This document shows, piece after piece, positions 44,396-53,352 of a DNA stretch of 64,000 nt. The translations under genes were made by a program, and so were the position numbers. Numbering within the stretch: the first letter of the stretch is position 1; each line of letters opens with the position of its first letter. This DNA comes from 43-108 sp001915545. GTDB lineage: Bacteria; Bacteroidota; Bacteroidia; Bacteroidales; Bacteroidaceae. The stretch is taken from assembly GCA_902491215.1 (NCBI GenBank), contig CABUGV010000002.1:62001-126000 (forward strand), written 5' to 3'. The notes beneath the pieces are model-generated. The model saw only the letters and a list, made by a program, of their open reading frames with translations, was not told where the DNA came from and did not search any database.

Positions 44396-45415
44396 ATGCT
44401 GGAGAAAATTAACGAATTGCTGAATGAAATTGAAGGGCTTCATGCCAACAGTGCTGAAGAAATAGAAGCTCTGCGTATCAAATACCTTAGTAAGAAAGGC
44501 TCAATCACTAGCTTGATGGCCGATTTCAGAAATGTTCCTGCTGAACAGAAAAAAGAAATAGGAATCAAGATCAACGAGCTCAAGAACAAAGCACAGGAAA
44601 AAATAAATCTGCTGAAAAGCGAATTCGAAAATATAGATACTTCTGCCGACAATGTCGACATAACACGTACAGCCTATCCTATAAACCTCGGTACACGCCA
44701 TCCGCTGACAATCGTGAAGAACGAAATCGTAGATATCTTCTCACGTTTGGGCTTTTCGCTTGCTGAAGGACCAGAAGTTGAGGACGACTGGCACGTATTC
44801 TCATCTATGAATTTCCCTGAAGACCACCCTGCACGCGACATGCAGGATACGTTCTTCATTGAATCACATCCAGACATTCTGCTCCGTACACACACAAGCT
44901 CCGTGCAGAGCCGTGTAATGGAAAAGCAGCAGCCGCCTATCAGAGTGCTCTGCCCTGGACGCGTATACCGCAACGAGGCCATAAGCGCACGTGCACACTG
45001 TTTCTTCCATCAGGTTGAAGGTCTGTATGTCGACACAGACGTAAGCTTCACAGATCTTAAACAGGTGCTTCTGCTCTTTGCAAAAGAAATGTTCGGAGAA
45101 GATACAAAGATACGTCTTCGCCCTTCATACTTCCCATTCACAGAACCATCTGCAGAGATGGACATCAGCTGCAACATCTGCGGTGGCAAGGGATGCTCAT
45201 TCTGCAAGCACACCGGATGGGTTGAGATTCTTGGATGCGGAATGGTACATCCTCAGGTGCTCGAACTCAACGGCATAGACAGCTCAAAATACAAGGGCTA
45301 TGCATTCGGTATGGGTATCGAACGTATCACAAATCTCAAGTATCAGGTCAAGGACTTGAGAATGTTCTCTGAAAACGACATCAGATTCCTCAAAGAATTT
45401 GAGGCTGCCAACTGA
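44396..45415 (+). CDS. pheS: Phenylalanine--tRNA ligase alpha subunit
   Basis: 339 residues. The N-terminal coiled-coil arm (residues 1-85) binds tRNA; the class II core has HPLTIVKNEIVDIFSRLGFS, motif 2 PGRVYRNEAISARAHCFFHQ, and motif 3 GYAFGMGIERIT. A Cys-rich insertion CNICGGKGCSFC (about 260-271) looks like a zinc-binding knuckle, typical of this phylum. It charges tRNA-Phe together with PheT, which is not in the window. It is transcribed alone toward an MFS gene. Confidence 0.96.
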   Translation: MLEKINELLNEIEGLHANSAEEIEALRIKYLSKKGSITSLMADFRNVPAEQKKEIGIKINELKNKAQEKINLLKSEFENIDTSADNVDITRTAYPINLGTRHPLTIVKNEIVDIFSRLGFSLAEGPEVEDDWHVFSSMNFPEDHPARDMQDTFFIESHPDILLRTHTSSVQSRVMEKQQPPIRVLCPGRVYRNEAISARAHCFFHQVEGLYVDTDVSFTDLKQVLLLFAKEMFGEDTKIRLRPSYFPFTEPSAEMDISCNICGGKGCSFCKHTGWVEILGCGMVHPQVLELNGIDSSKYKGYAFGMGIERITNLKYQVKDLRMFSENDIRFLKEFEAAN

Positions 45416-45431
45416 TAAGGCATATATACAA

Positions 45432-45494
45432 ATGCAGTGGACAACGGTTTTTACAGATGTAAAAGTAAAATATGCATCCCGGTGTCCACTGCAT
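45432..45494 (+). terminator. Inverted repeat after pheS
   Basis: ATGCAGTGGACA (45432-45443) pairs perfectly with TGTCCACTGCAT (45483-45494), extended by an imperfect CGG/CCG inner pair. No T-tract follows, so it may be a terminator or a processing hairpin between pheS and the MFS gene. Confidence 0.5.
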
Positions 45495-45604
45495 TAATAG
45501 TATATATACAATTATATATACGAAAGTAAAAAATCTCCGCTGCTTCACGGCATATACCGGTTGAAACAGTCTGTACAACAACTGCAGTCGTCACAACAAC
45601 TCAC

Positions 45605-46801
45605 ATGGCAAAAGACAAACTGTTCACCAAGAGCTATTGCTGCATACTAGGTGCCAACTTTCTGCTCTACGTCGGATTCTGGCTTCTTCTTCCTGTACTC
45701 CCCTTTTATCTCAAAGAAGAATTCAGCTGTACGGAACTGATTATAGGTACCATCCTGTGCTGCTACACAATTTCCTCGCTGTGCATTCGCCCGTTCTCGG
45801 GATATCTGCTCGATGCTTTCCAGCGAAAGCCACTATACATATTTGCATATTTCATTTTCTGCAGCATATTTGCAGGCTACATCGTGGCCGGCACGATAAC
45901 ATTGTTCATTATCTGCCGAGTAGTGCACGGATTGGCCTTCGGCACAGTTACCGTTGGAGGAAACACCATAGTTGTAGACATAATGCCTTCGTCCAGACGA
46001 GGCGAGGGCTTGGGCTACTATGGTCTCACCAACAATACAGCTATGAGCATAGGACCAATGATAGGACTTTTCCTGCACGGACGCATCTCTTACGATCAGA
46101 TTTTCCTTGTGGCCTTTTCATGCACACTTATAGGCTTCATTCTTGCCAACATAGTGAAATGTCCTCCAAAGCCACAGATTAAGCGTCCGCCGATATCTCT
46201 CGACCGTTTCATTCTCGTCAAGGGCATACCGGCCAGCATAGCACTGCTCCTGCTCTCCATTCCTTACGGCGCTACAACCAACTATGTGGCTGTATATGCC
46301 AAGGAAATAGGTATACCGGTAGAAACAGGCTTCTTTTTCACCTGCATGGCCATAGGAATGGGCGTGAGCCGTATGTTTTCAGGCAAATGGGTGGATAAGG
46401 GATACGTATGCAAAGTCATCTCACAAGGCTTCTATCTTATTATAACAGCTTTCGCACTGCTGTCATCATGTGCTTTTCTTGTGAAATGGAACACAGACGT
46501 ATGCTCTGCCCTATTCTTCATCATACCTCTCATGCTGGGAGTTGGTTTCGGAATAATGTTTCCGGCATACAACACCCTTTATGTAAACCTGGCTCCAAAC
46601 AATCAGAGGGCTACCGCGACATCGACCTACCTCACGGCTTGGGATGTCGGTTCTGGTATCGGCATATTCACCGGAGGTATGATAGCCGAACTCTTGTCGT
46701 TCGACAAGGTGTATCTGTTCGGAGCTATACTATGCGTCATCTCCATGATTTACTTCAATGCAAAAGTTACTCCTCACTACGAAGCAAACAAAGTGAGATA
46801 A
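45605..46801 (+). CDS. MFS transporter
   Basis: 398 residues with about 12 hydrophobic segments. After TM2-TM3 it has SGYLLDAFQRKPLYIFAY (the MFS motif A region, RxGR variant), and RVVHGLAFGTVTVGGNTIVVDIMP in TM4-5; the C-terminal half repeats the motif as MFSGKWVDKGYVCK. It is an inner-membrane secondary transporter of the drug/sugar efflux type; no substrate clue is available. A ModF-like ATPase gene follows 83 bp downstream on the same strand but there is no obvious functional link. Confidence 0.88.
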   Translation: MAKDKLFTKSYCCILGANFLLYVGFWLLLPVLPFYLKEEFSCTELIIGTILCCYTISSLCIRPFSGYLLDAFQRKPLYIFAYFIFCSIFAGYIVAGTITLFIICRVVHGLAFGTVTVGGNTIVVDIMPSSRRGEGLGYYGLTNNTAMSIGPMIGLFLHGRISYDQIFLVAFSCTLIGFILANIVKCPPKPQIKRPPISLDRFILVKGIPASIALLLLSIPYGATTNYVAVYAKEIGIPVETGFFFTCMAIGMGVSRMFSGKWVDKGYVCKVISQGFYLIITAFALLSSCAFLVKWNTDVCSALFFIIPLMLGVGFGIMFPAYNTLYVNLAPNNQRATATSTYLTAWDVGSGIGIFTGGMIAELLSFDKVYLFGAILCVISMIYFNAKVTPHYEANKVR

Positions 46802-46884
46802 GACGCTGAAGAACCAAGAAAATTCCGATTTTTATATCACTAAAATATTCGCAACGCGCACAAAACTATAAAACACTTCAAGCT

Positions 46885-48423
46885 ATGCAGAAGACCATAT
46901 CCATAAAGGAGGGAGTGGCACGCCATCCGCTTTACCGCTTCAAGAATCCCATAAATCTCGACATAATGGCGGGAGAACATATCGCCATAACCGGCGACAA
47001 CGGTTCGGGAAAATCGATGCTCGTAGACATTCTCACAGAGAAGCATCCGCTGCTCATCACACATGTAGAATACGACTTTGCACCGAGCAAGGCCAAGATG
47101 GTCAGCGACAACATAAAATACATCACATTCCGCGACTCATACGGCACAAGCGACGGTCAGTATTACTATCAGCAGCGATGGAACCAGCACGATGTTGACG
47201 ACACACCGCTCGTCGGCGAACTTCTCGACGAGGCATACGCTTCTGCCGAAAACAACATCAACAGCCAGAAAGACATAAGCGACGAAGACAAGAAGCAGAT
47301 ATCGCTAGAAAGAATCTCTCTACGCCACCACCTGTACAAGATTTTCCATCTCGAACAACTGCTCGACAAGAGAATAATCATGCTCAGCAGCGGTGAGCTC
47401 AGAAAATTTCAGCTCACAAAAACCCTGCTCAGTAATCCGCGCATACTGATAATGGACAATCCGTTCATCGGACTTGACACTACTGCACGCGAGCAGCTGC
47501 GCGAACTGCTGGAGGTTCTCACTAGAGAAACCGAACTGCAGATAATACTGGTTCTTTCTAAGACGGACGACATTCCGGACTTCATCACACACGTCATCAA
47601 TGTGGAGAACATGGATATGCATCCGAAGACCACTCTCCGCGAATATCTCGACAATCTCAAGGCCATACCGCCACATGTGCTGACAGAAGAAAAAGCTCAG
47701 AAAATCGTAGACCTGCCGTACAATGATCCTGACGACCTTACAGCCGAACCCGGAACACGCCACGTCATCGACTTCAAGAACGTGTGCATACGCTACGGTG
47801 AGCGCACCATACTGAAGGACCTCAACCTGACAGTGATGAACGGCGAGCGCTGGGCACTGAGCGGCGAGAACGGTGCCGGAAAATCTACCCTTCTCAGCCT
47901 CGTATGTGCCGACAACCCGCAGTCGTATGCCAACGACATCGTGCTCTTCGGCAGACAGCGCGGAAGCGGCGAAAGCATCTGGGACATCAAGAAGCACATA
48001 GGCTACATAAGTCCGGAGATGCACCGCGCATACATGAAGGACATACCGGCAATAGAAATAGTGGCCTCGGGCCTCAGCGACTCCGTCGGTCTCTACCGCA
48101 AACCGAAGCCGGAACAGATGGGCACATGCGAATTCTGGATGGACATGTTCGGCATCCTCAAACACAGAGACACAACATTCCTCAAGCTGTCGAGCGGCGA
48201 ACAGCGCCTGGTGCTCCTAGCCAGAGCTTTCGTAAAAGACCCGTCGCTCCTCATACTCGACGAACCTCTACACGGGCTCGACATGATGAACAGACGTCTG
48301 GTGAAGGACATAATAGAAACTTTCTGCAGACGACACAACCGCACACTCATCATGGTCACCCACTATCAGGAGGAACTGCCCGACTGCATAGACCACAAGA
48401 TATATCTGAAAAAGAATGCCTGA
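46885..48423 (+). CDS. Double ATP-binding cassette protein (ModF-like)
   Basis: 512 residues, two fused ABC domains without a membrane part. Domain 1: Walker A GDNGSGKS (37-44), signature LSSGELRKF (167-175), Walker B ILIMDNPFIGLD in which Asn192 replaces the catalytic Glu. Domain 2: Walker A GENGAGKS (327-334), signature LSSGEQRLVLLARA, Walker B LLILDEPLHGLD, intact. The layout resembles ModF, a cytoplasmic double ATPase associated with molybdate genes in Proteobacteria; no Mo transport genes are near, so the role here is unknown. Asymmetric sites suggest one regulatory and one hydrolysing half. The gene is G+C-richer than its intergenic surroundings. Confidence 0.85.
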   Translation: MQKTISIKEGVARHPLYRFKNPINLDIMAGEHIAITGDNGSGKSMLVDILTEKHPLLITHVEYDFAPSKAKMVSDNIKYITFRDSYGTSDGQYYYQQRWNQHDVDDTPLVGELLDEAYASAENNINSQKDISDEDKKQISLERISLRHHLYKIFHLEQLLDKRIIMLSSGELRKFQLTKTLLSNPRILIMDNPFIGLDTTAREQLRELLEVLTRETELQIILVLSKTDDIPDFITHVINVENMDMHPKTTLREYLDNLKAIPPHVLTEEKAQKIVDLPYNDPDDLTAEPGTRHVIDFKNVCIRYGERTILKDLNLTVMNGERWALSGENGAGKSTLLSLVCADNPQSYANDIVLFGRQRGSGESIWDIKKHIGYISPEMHRAYMKDIPAIEIVASGLSDSVGLYRKPKPEQMGTCEFWMDMFGILKHRDTTFLKLSSGEQRLVLLARAFVKDPSLLILDEPLHGLDMMNRRLVKDIIETFCRRHNRTLIMVTHYQEELPDCIDHKIYLKKNA

Positions 48424-48491
48424 AGCGGTGCATCCGTATCGGCTGTCTCAATCCGCAATCTGCATCATGCACAAGCACGGCAAAAATTGCA

Positions 48492-48557
48492 AGCGCCCGC
48501 AGATGAAATTCCGAGCGCTCGAAAAATAAATCGCAGGCGCTCGCAGAACGGACGTTG
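48492..48557. repeat. Phased triple repeat element, copy 2
   Basis: Cores AGCGCCCG (48492), AGCGCTCG (48514) and GGCGCTCG (48536), each 22 bp apart. The middle core is inside the palindrome CGAGCGCTCG (48512-48521). Spacer 2 is AAAAATAAATCGCA, like copy 1. The element sits between the ModF-like gene and the thioredoxin-family gene. Confidence 0.85.
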
Positions 48558-48630
48558 AGCCTGTCCGATAAGCAGAATTGTGCACACGAACAAGAAATAA
48601 AGTTACAACAACTGAATAAAATTCACAGCA

Positions 48631-50469
48631 ATGAGAAAAGAAATCATTACATCCATGGCCCTGCTGGCAGCTCTGACGTCGGCTTCGGCCAAAAACAAGG
48701 TGATTGAAGATCCGAGTCTGAAATTCTCATCTACTCCGGTGCTCGGCATAGACGAGATAATATTGGGCGACACGGCTACAACCGTAAAGTTCAGCATTGA
48801 AGATACACCTGGAAAAACATTCACCATCGCTTCTAGAGCGGCACTCTATGCCGGCGGACAGAAGTACGCCTACACTTCATGTTCGGGCATCACACCTGAC
48901 ATGGCAACAGCTGTACCAGCTGAAGGCGAACTCCACTTCACAATGAATTTCAAGCCTGTACCATCTGGCACAAAAACGGTTGATTTCAAAGAATCTGAAT
49001 CGGACAAAGGATGGAGCATCTGGGGCATTCATCTCGACGGCAAGAAGGAAAAGGTGGATGTACCTGCCGAACTGCGCAAGCAGAAGCTCGACCGCGAACA
49101 GCCGCTTCCTGCCATCGTCCCTTCATACGGTTATGCAGAAATAAGCGGACGCCTGCTCGGCTACTCTACCGACATGAATTTCAGCGTCAGCCTTACATCA
49201 ACCGACATGCTTACGCTCAACGACGAGACTGTCGACTGCACACTCTCGCCTGATGGAAGCTTCACCGGCAAAGTGATGCTCTGCGCTACAGCACCTATAT
49301 ATTTGAACGTAGGCGAACACAGAATTGAACTTCTTGCTTCGCCTGGCAAATCAGCTTCAGTAACAGTGAGCCTGCCAGGAATCTCTGAAGACAACGACAG
49401 GGATGACGCGAAGAGCATTTGGTTTGAAGGCGAACTCAGCGCATTCAACGACGAGTACAACTCGCTCGACGATGATGTCACCGAAAAAGCCCTCTACAAG
49501 TGGGATTTTCCAGAGTTCAAGTCCTCCGGAATTGTTCCTTTCAAGGAAAAACAGCTGAAGACTCTCAACTTGATAAAGGCCAACATCGACAGCGACAAGA
49601 ATCTGAGCAGTGTCATGAAGAACTATCTTAAAGCGAGAACAGAACTTGCAGCAAGCATCAACATCATCACAGCACCGCTCCTCTACCGCAACATGACTCA
49701 GGGCAAGGAAGCAGAAGTGCCGGCCGACTACTACGACGAGGTAATATCGATGAACGCATTCAACAACAAGTTCAATGCATACACAAGCATGGCACCACGC
49801 CTTGCACAGCTCACAGTTGCTATCGCTAGAAACAACGAAAAACTCTACAACCTCTTCAAGGACAACAGCGAACTCATTCCGCAGCTCACTTACGCACAGA
49901 CCGTTGCCAAACAGTTTGCAGACTTTACACCTGTCAGTGACGAAATAAAAGAAGCAATCAAGGGCAATTCTCCGGCATTTGCAGACAAACTCTTCGAAAT
50001 GAACGATGAAGTTGTTGCCCGCATCGAAGCCAACAAGAGCAAGACCGGATATACGGTTCATGATCTTGACGAGAATCTAAAGGGTGCCGACGTATTCAAC
50101 AATATCATATCGCAGTTCAAGGGCAAACCAATCCTCGTTGACTTCTGGGCAACATGGTGCGGACCTTGCCGCATGGGCATGAAGACCATCGAACCGCTCA
50201 AACAGGAAATGGCCGGCAAAGTGACATTCGTTTACGTATCAGGTGTGACATCGCCTAAGAATCTTTGGCAGAACATGATACCGGACATCCACGGCGAACA
50301 CTTCTATGTAACCGCAGAGCAGTGGCAGACACTCCTCTCGCAGTTCGAAAGTCAGGGCATACCGACATACGTGGTTGTCGACAAGGACGGAAATGTTCAG
50401 AGCAAATTCATTGGTTTCCCTGGAAATGACAAACTCAAGGAAGAATTCGAAAAAGCTCTGGCAAAATAA
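48631..50469 (+). CDS. Exported thioredoxin-fold (TlpA-like) protein with large N-terminal domain
   Basis: 612 residues with a signal peptide (MRKEIITSMALLAALTSASA). The C-terminal ~130 residues are a TlpA/thioredoxin fold with ILVDFWATWCGPCRMGM, the redox pair C510/C513, and cis-Pro region QGIPTYVVVDKDG. The ~480-residue N-terminal part is beta-rich then helical and is typical of Bacteroidales TlpA-like oxidoreductases, whose N-domain is often a DUF4369-type module, although I cannot confirm that family here. It is likely a periplasmic reductase or envelope thiol protein. It is monocistronic, ended by a strong bidirectional terminator, with no TAnnTTTG found close to its start. Confidence 0.85.
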   Translation: MRKEIITSMALLAALTSASAKNKVIEDPSLKFSSTPVLGIDEIILGDTATTVKFSIEDTPGKTFTIASRAALYAGGQKYAYTSCSGITPDMATAVPAEGELHFTMNFKPVPSGTKTVDFKESESDKGWSIWGIHLDGKKEKVDVPAELRKQKLDREQPLPAIVPSYGYAEISGRLLGYSTDMNFSVSLTSTDMLTLNDETVDCTLSPDGSFTGKVMLCATAPIYLNVGEHRIELLASPGKSASVTVSLPGISEDNDRDDAKSIWFEGELSAFNDEYNSLDDDVTEKALYKWDFPEFKSSGIVPFKEKQLKTLNLIKANIDSDKNLSSVMKNYLKARTELAASINIITAPLLYRNMTQGKEAEVPADYYDEVISMNAFNNKFNAYTSMAPRLAQLTVAIARNNEKLYNLFKDNSELIPQLTYAQTVAKQFADFTPVSDEIKEAIKGNSPAFADKLFEMNDEVVARIEANKSKTGYTVHDLDENLKGADVFNNIISQFKGKPILVDFWATWCGPCRMGMKTIEPLKQEMAGKVTFVYVSGVTSPKNLWQNMIPDIHGEHFYVTAEQWQTLLSQFESQGIPTYVVVDKDGNVQSKFIGFPGNDKLKEEFEKALAK

Positions 50470-50488
50470 AATTCTTGAATGAATAAAC

Positions 50489-50532
50489 AAAAAATCAGGC
50501 GCACCCTTTTATGCAGATGCGCCTGATTTTTT
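50489..50532. terminator. Bidirectional hairpin terminator
   Basis: AAAAAATCAGGCGCA (50489-50503) pairs perfectly with TGCGCCTGATTTTTT (50518-50532). A and T runs on both sides make it work for the thioredoxin gene (+) and manC (-). Confidence 0.85.
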
Positions 50533-50603
50533 ATTTATAGAAATATCCATTAAAGAAATACAAAGACATTATTTATCATGCATTCACAGAAGGAGAATAA
50601 GTA

Positions 50604-51668
50604 TCAATCTTCAGAGAACTGACGTATACGCTGTTCCTCGCTCAGCTTGCAGATAAGCAGAACTCCGTCTTTCTCCGCAACAATGCATGAGTCAAGTCCC
50701 TGCACAACAACTTTCTTTGCACCGACAGCATGAACGATGCAGTTGCGTGTGTCATACAGGCGAATATTGTCGCCGATAACATTATTCTTATATTCATCCT
50801 GCTTTGCCAATGTATGCAGAGAGCCCCATGTGCCGAGATCGCTCCATCCGAAATCTGCAGGATAAACGAAAATCTCTTCTGCCTTCTCCATTATGGCGTA
50901 GTCTACAGAAATGTTCTCGCAAGTAGGGAAAACGCGGTTGATGGTTTCCTGCTCTTCCGCAGTGCCGTAGCACGACTGTATGCCTTCGAAAATAGAAGAA
51001 AGTGTCGGCTGGTACACTCTCAGCGCATTGACCACAGTCTTTACGCTCCAAACGAAAATGCCCGCATTCCAGAAAAACTCACCGCTCTTGATGTATTCCT
51101 TTGCAACATCAAGCGACGGCTTCTCCTTGAAATTGTCCACACGGTATATGTTCTTGTTGCGTGGAGACGAACATGAAAGGTCTGCCTGAATATATCCGTA
51201 TCCTGTTTCAGGACGCGAAGGCTTGATGCCGACAGTGACGATAGCGTCAGTGCTTGCAGTGAAATCGAGTGCAGAAGATATTACATTCCTGAAAGTCTCA
51301 GTATCTGTAACAATATGGTCGCTCGGTGTTACAACAAGGTTTGCATTCGGATTCTTCGTCTTGATTCTCCAGCTCACGTATGCAATGCATGGAGCAGTGT
51401 TTCGTCTGCACGGTTCAAGAAGTATGTTTGATTCCGGTATCTCCGGAAGCTGTTCCTTTACTATAGAAGCATAATTTGCAGAAGTAACCACCCAAAAGTT
51501 CTCTGGAGGACAAATGCCTCGGAAACGCTCGTAAGTCATCTGAATAATGGTTTTACCGCATCCGAGCACGTCAATAAACTGCTTTGGACACTCTGGAGTA
51601 CTCATCGGCCAGAAACGGCTTCCAACTCCTCCGGCCATTATTACAACATTATTGTTCTGATTATTCAT
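50604..51668 (-). CDS. manC: Mannose-1-phosphate guanylyltransferase
   Basis: 354 residues from the ATG at 51668; the in-frame ATG at 51746 would add 26 residues running through the promoter region. The nucleotide-binding motif is IMAGGVGSRFWPMSTPECPKQF. Others are LEPCRRNTAPCIAYVSW, VVTPSDHIVTD, GIKPSRPETGYGYI and FKEKPSLDVAKEYI with the FFWNAGIFVW block. It makes GDP-mannose from mannose-1-phosphate and GTP for surface glycans. There is no isomerase fusion. It shares a divergent promoter region with the DUF5020 gene. Confidence 0.93.
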   Translation of the reverse strand: MNNQNNNVVIMAGGVGSRFWPMSTPECPKQFIDVLGCGKTIIQMTYERFRGICPPENFWVVTSANYASIVKEQLPEIPESNILLEPCRRNTAPCIAYVSWRIKTKNPNANLVVTPSDHIVTDTETFRNVISSALDFTASTDAIVTVGIKPSRPETGYGYIQADLSCSSPRNKNIYRVDNFKEKPSLDVAKEYIKSGEFFWNAGIFVWSVKTVVNALRVYQPTLSSIFEGIQSCYGTAEEQETINRVFPTCENISVDYAIMEKAEEIFVYPADFGWSDLGTWGSLHTLAKQDEYKNNVIGDNIRLYDTRNCIVHAVGAKKVVVQGLDSCIVAEKDGVLLICKLSEEQRIRQFSED

Positions 51669-51700
51669 CGAAGTTTTGAATTTAAAAGTGCAACAATAGA

Positions 51701-51734
51701 CAAATGTATCAAAAAAAACATATCTTTGCACAAA
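51701..51734 (-). promoter_or_regulatory. Putative manC promoter
   Basis: The complement reads TTTG (51731-51734) and TACATTTG (51701-51708, exact TAnnTTTG), 22 nt apart. The -33 box lies next to the -7 box of the divergent gene. Confidence 0.5.
51721..51728 (+). promoter_or_regulatory. Putative -7 element for the DUF5020 gene
   Basis: TATCTTTG, an exact TAnnTTTG match, ends 33 bp before the ATG and overlaps the divergent manC promoter. Confidence 0.5.
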
Positions 51735-51761
51735 TTTCACAAACATTAAATAAAAGTATAC

Positions 51762-52505
51762 ATGAAAAAGAATCTACTTCTTGCGTTGGCACTTATGTTC
51801 TGCGGCGCTGCAAGTGCTCAGGACATACAGTTGCACTACGATTTCGGAAGCGCAATCTACAACGACATTCCTGAACGTCCGAAAGTAACAACAACTGTAG
51901 AAATGTTTAAGGCCGACAAGTGGGGAAGCACATATTTCTTTACAGATATCGACTATTACAGCACTGGTACAGCAGGTGCATACTGGGAAATTTCCAGGGA
52001 ATTCAATGTAAGCAAAAACAAGCAGTGGGCAGCACACGTGGAGTACAACGGCGGAATGAGCTCAGACAAGCATCTTAACATGCCTCCATCAAGATTCCAG
52101 CATTCAGTACTCGTGGGTCCGGCATGGAACTGGGCAAGCAAGGATTTCAGCAAGACATTCTCTGTACAGCTCATGTACAAATATTACTTCAAGGGTGCAC
52201 AGCCATATCAGAGTGCATTCAACGGATTCCAGCTCACAGAAGTTTGGAGCGTGACTTTTGCAAACAAGCTCTGCACATTCTCAGGATTCGCAGATCTCTG
52301 GTATGACAAGAATGTCAACGGAAAACTGATATTCATGTCAGAGCCTCAGTTCTGGTTCAATCTGAACACAATAAAGGGTATGGAAGGCGTAAACCTCAGT
52401 CTCGGTACTGAAGTTGAAATCAGCAACAACTTCGTATACAACGACATGGGAAGAAACAACAAGCTGTACGCAATTCCTACAATTGCTGCAAAATGGACAT
52501 TCTGA
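51762..52505 (+). CDS. DUF5020 outer-membrane beta-barrel protein
   Basis: 247 residues with signal peptide MKKNLLLALALMFCGAASA. The mature chain alternates hydrophobic and polar residues in about a dozen strands (IQLHYDFGSAIYND, FSVQLMYKYYFKG, FSGFADLWYDKNVNGKLIFM) and ends in aromatic Phe (AAKWTF), as outer-membrane barrels do. I recognise it as the DUF5020 family of Bacteroidales, related to Tsx-type nucleoside channels. Substrate and function are not known. It is monocistronic, with a strong bidirectional terminator downstream. Confidence 0.85.
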   Translation: MKKNLLLALALMFCGAASAQDIQLHYDFGSAIYNDIPERPKVTTTVEMFKADKWGSTYFFTDIDYYSTGTAGAYWEISREFNVSKNKQWAAHVEYNGGMSSDKHLNMPPSRFQHSVLVGPAWNWASKDFSKTFSVQLMYKYYFKGAQPYQSAFNGFQLTEVWSVTFANKLCTFSGFADLWYDKNVNGKLIFMSEPQFWFNLNTIKGMEGVNLSLGTEVEISNNFVYNDMGRNNKLYAIPTIAAKWTF

Positions 52506-52558
52506 TTATGCAAGACGCAGCATAAAGAAAAACAACCAAATAAAAAATAGAACAAAAC

Positions 52559-52602
52559 AAAGGCCGTACCGAAACAGAACATAATCTGACGGTACGGCCT
52601 TT
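52559..52602. terminator. Bidirectional hairpin terminator
   Basis: AAAGGCCGTACCG (52559-52571) pairs perfectly with CGGTACGGCCTTT (52590-52602). It separates the DUF5020 gene (+) from the signalling operon (-). Confidence 0.8.
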
Positions 52603-52647
52603 GCTGTATAACAAATCCGAAAAAGCTGCAAATACGCATATTATAGA

Positions 52648-53352
52648 CTAAGCATAATATTTGTTCCTCCCGCTTCTGAAAAACACGAAAAGATGCAGAA
52701 TCAAAGGCAGGTAATAAACCACATACTCAAACACAGTCATGTAAATATCCGAAACTTCAGAAGAAACGGCACATACGTAACGTATGCATCCCACAAGTTC
52801 AGAGGCAATTACCAACGTAAGAAAATATGGAGCCATTGATCTCAAAAGAGCAACATGAGCATCGATTGTATCCGCGAGCGACACGAAACGGCCTGACGTA
52901 TAACCATAAACATTGCCAGCAATAATCATAAGCAATACCGCCATTCCTGGAAGTCCTTTGAGAAACGAAGAATGTGCTACAGTTCCAACTGCACTAAGAA
53001 GAGGTCCTCCGCGGAAAAGAATCATTCCTAAAACAAGCGAAACATACACTATTACAACAAGCAGTGTCAGCATGAACGCCCTGCGCTGCTTGAGCGACCG
53101 ATGTCCGCAAACTACAGCAGGAAGCCCCGACTCGACAAACACACCTAAACCAATGAGTGCAAAAACGACATACTGCAAACGGGCCATGCCGATATTGGAC
53201 ACAATGTGGGAAACCGACCATCTAAGACCGTCGGAACTGACAAGACTGCGCACGTTCCATTCGTATACTCCTCCTATAAGCGAAAGGAAAGCAACCAACA
53301 GAATGGATGCAATCATGATAAGCGGCAGGCGCTTAAGCAGGTTATTCATCAT
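52648..53352 (-). CDS. Short AbgT-like inner-membrane protein
   Basis: 234 residues with six to seven hydrophobic segments. The N-terminal half resembles the start of AbgT-family transporters: IGGVYEWNVRSLVSSDGLRW, then a hydrophobic stretch and ALIGLGVFVESGLPAVVCGH. Full AbgT proteins are about 500 residues, so this is half length, and the transport-core helices with the substrate-site Asn are not evident. It may be a regulatory relic or an independent small membrane protein. Its first ATG overlaps the response-regulator stop in ATGATGAATAA, so production is tied to that gene. Confidence 0.6.
   Translation of the reverse strand: MMNNLLKRLPLIMIASILLVAFLSLIGGVYEWNVRSLVSSDGLRWSVSHIVSNIGMARLQYVVFALIGLGVFVESGLPAVVCGHRSLKQRRAFMLTLLVVIVYVSLVLGMILFRGGPLLSAVGTVAHSSFLKGLPGMAVLLMIIAGNVYGYTSGRFVSLADTIDAHVALLRSMAPYFLTLVIASELVGCIRYVCAVSSEVSDIYMTVFEYVVYYLPLILHLFVFFRSGRNKYYA

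Noticed and set aside
47320..48165. A long minus-strand open frame (281 codons) opposite the ModF-like ATPase.
   Set aside because: The opposite strand has intact ABC motifs through this stretch; the antisense frame reflects G+C-rich codon use.
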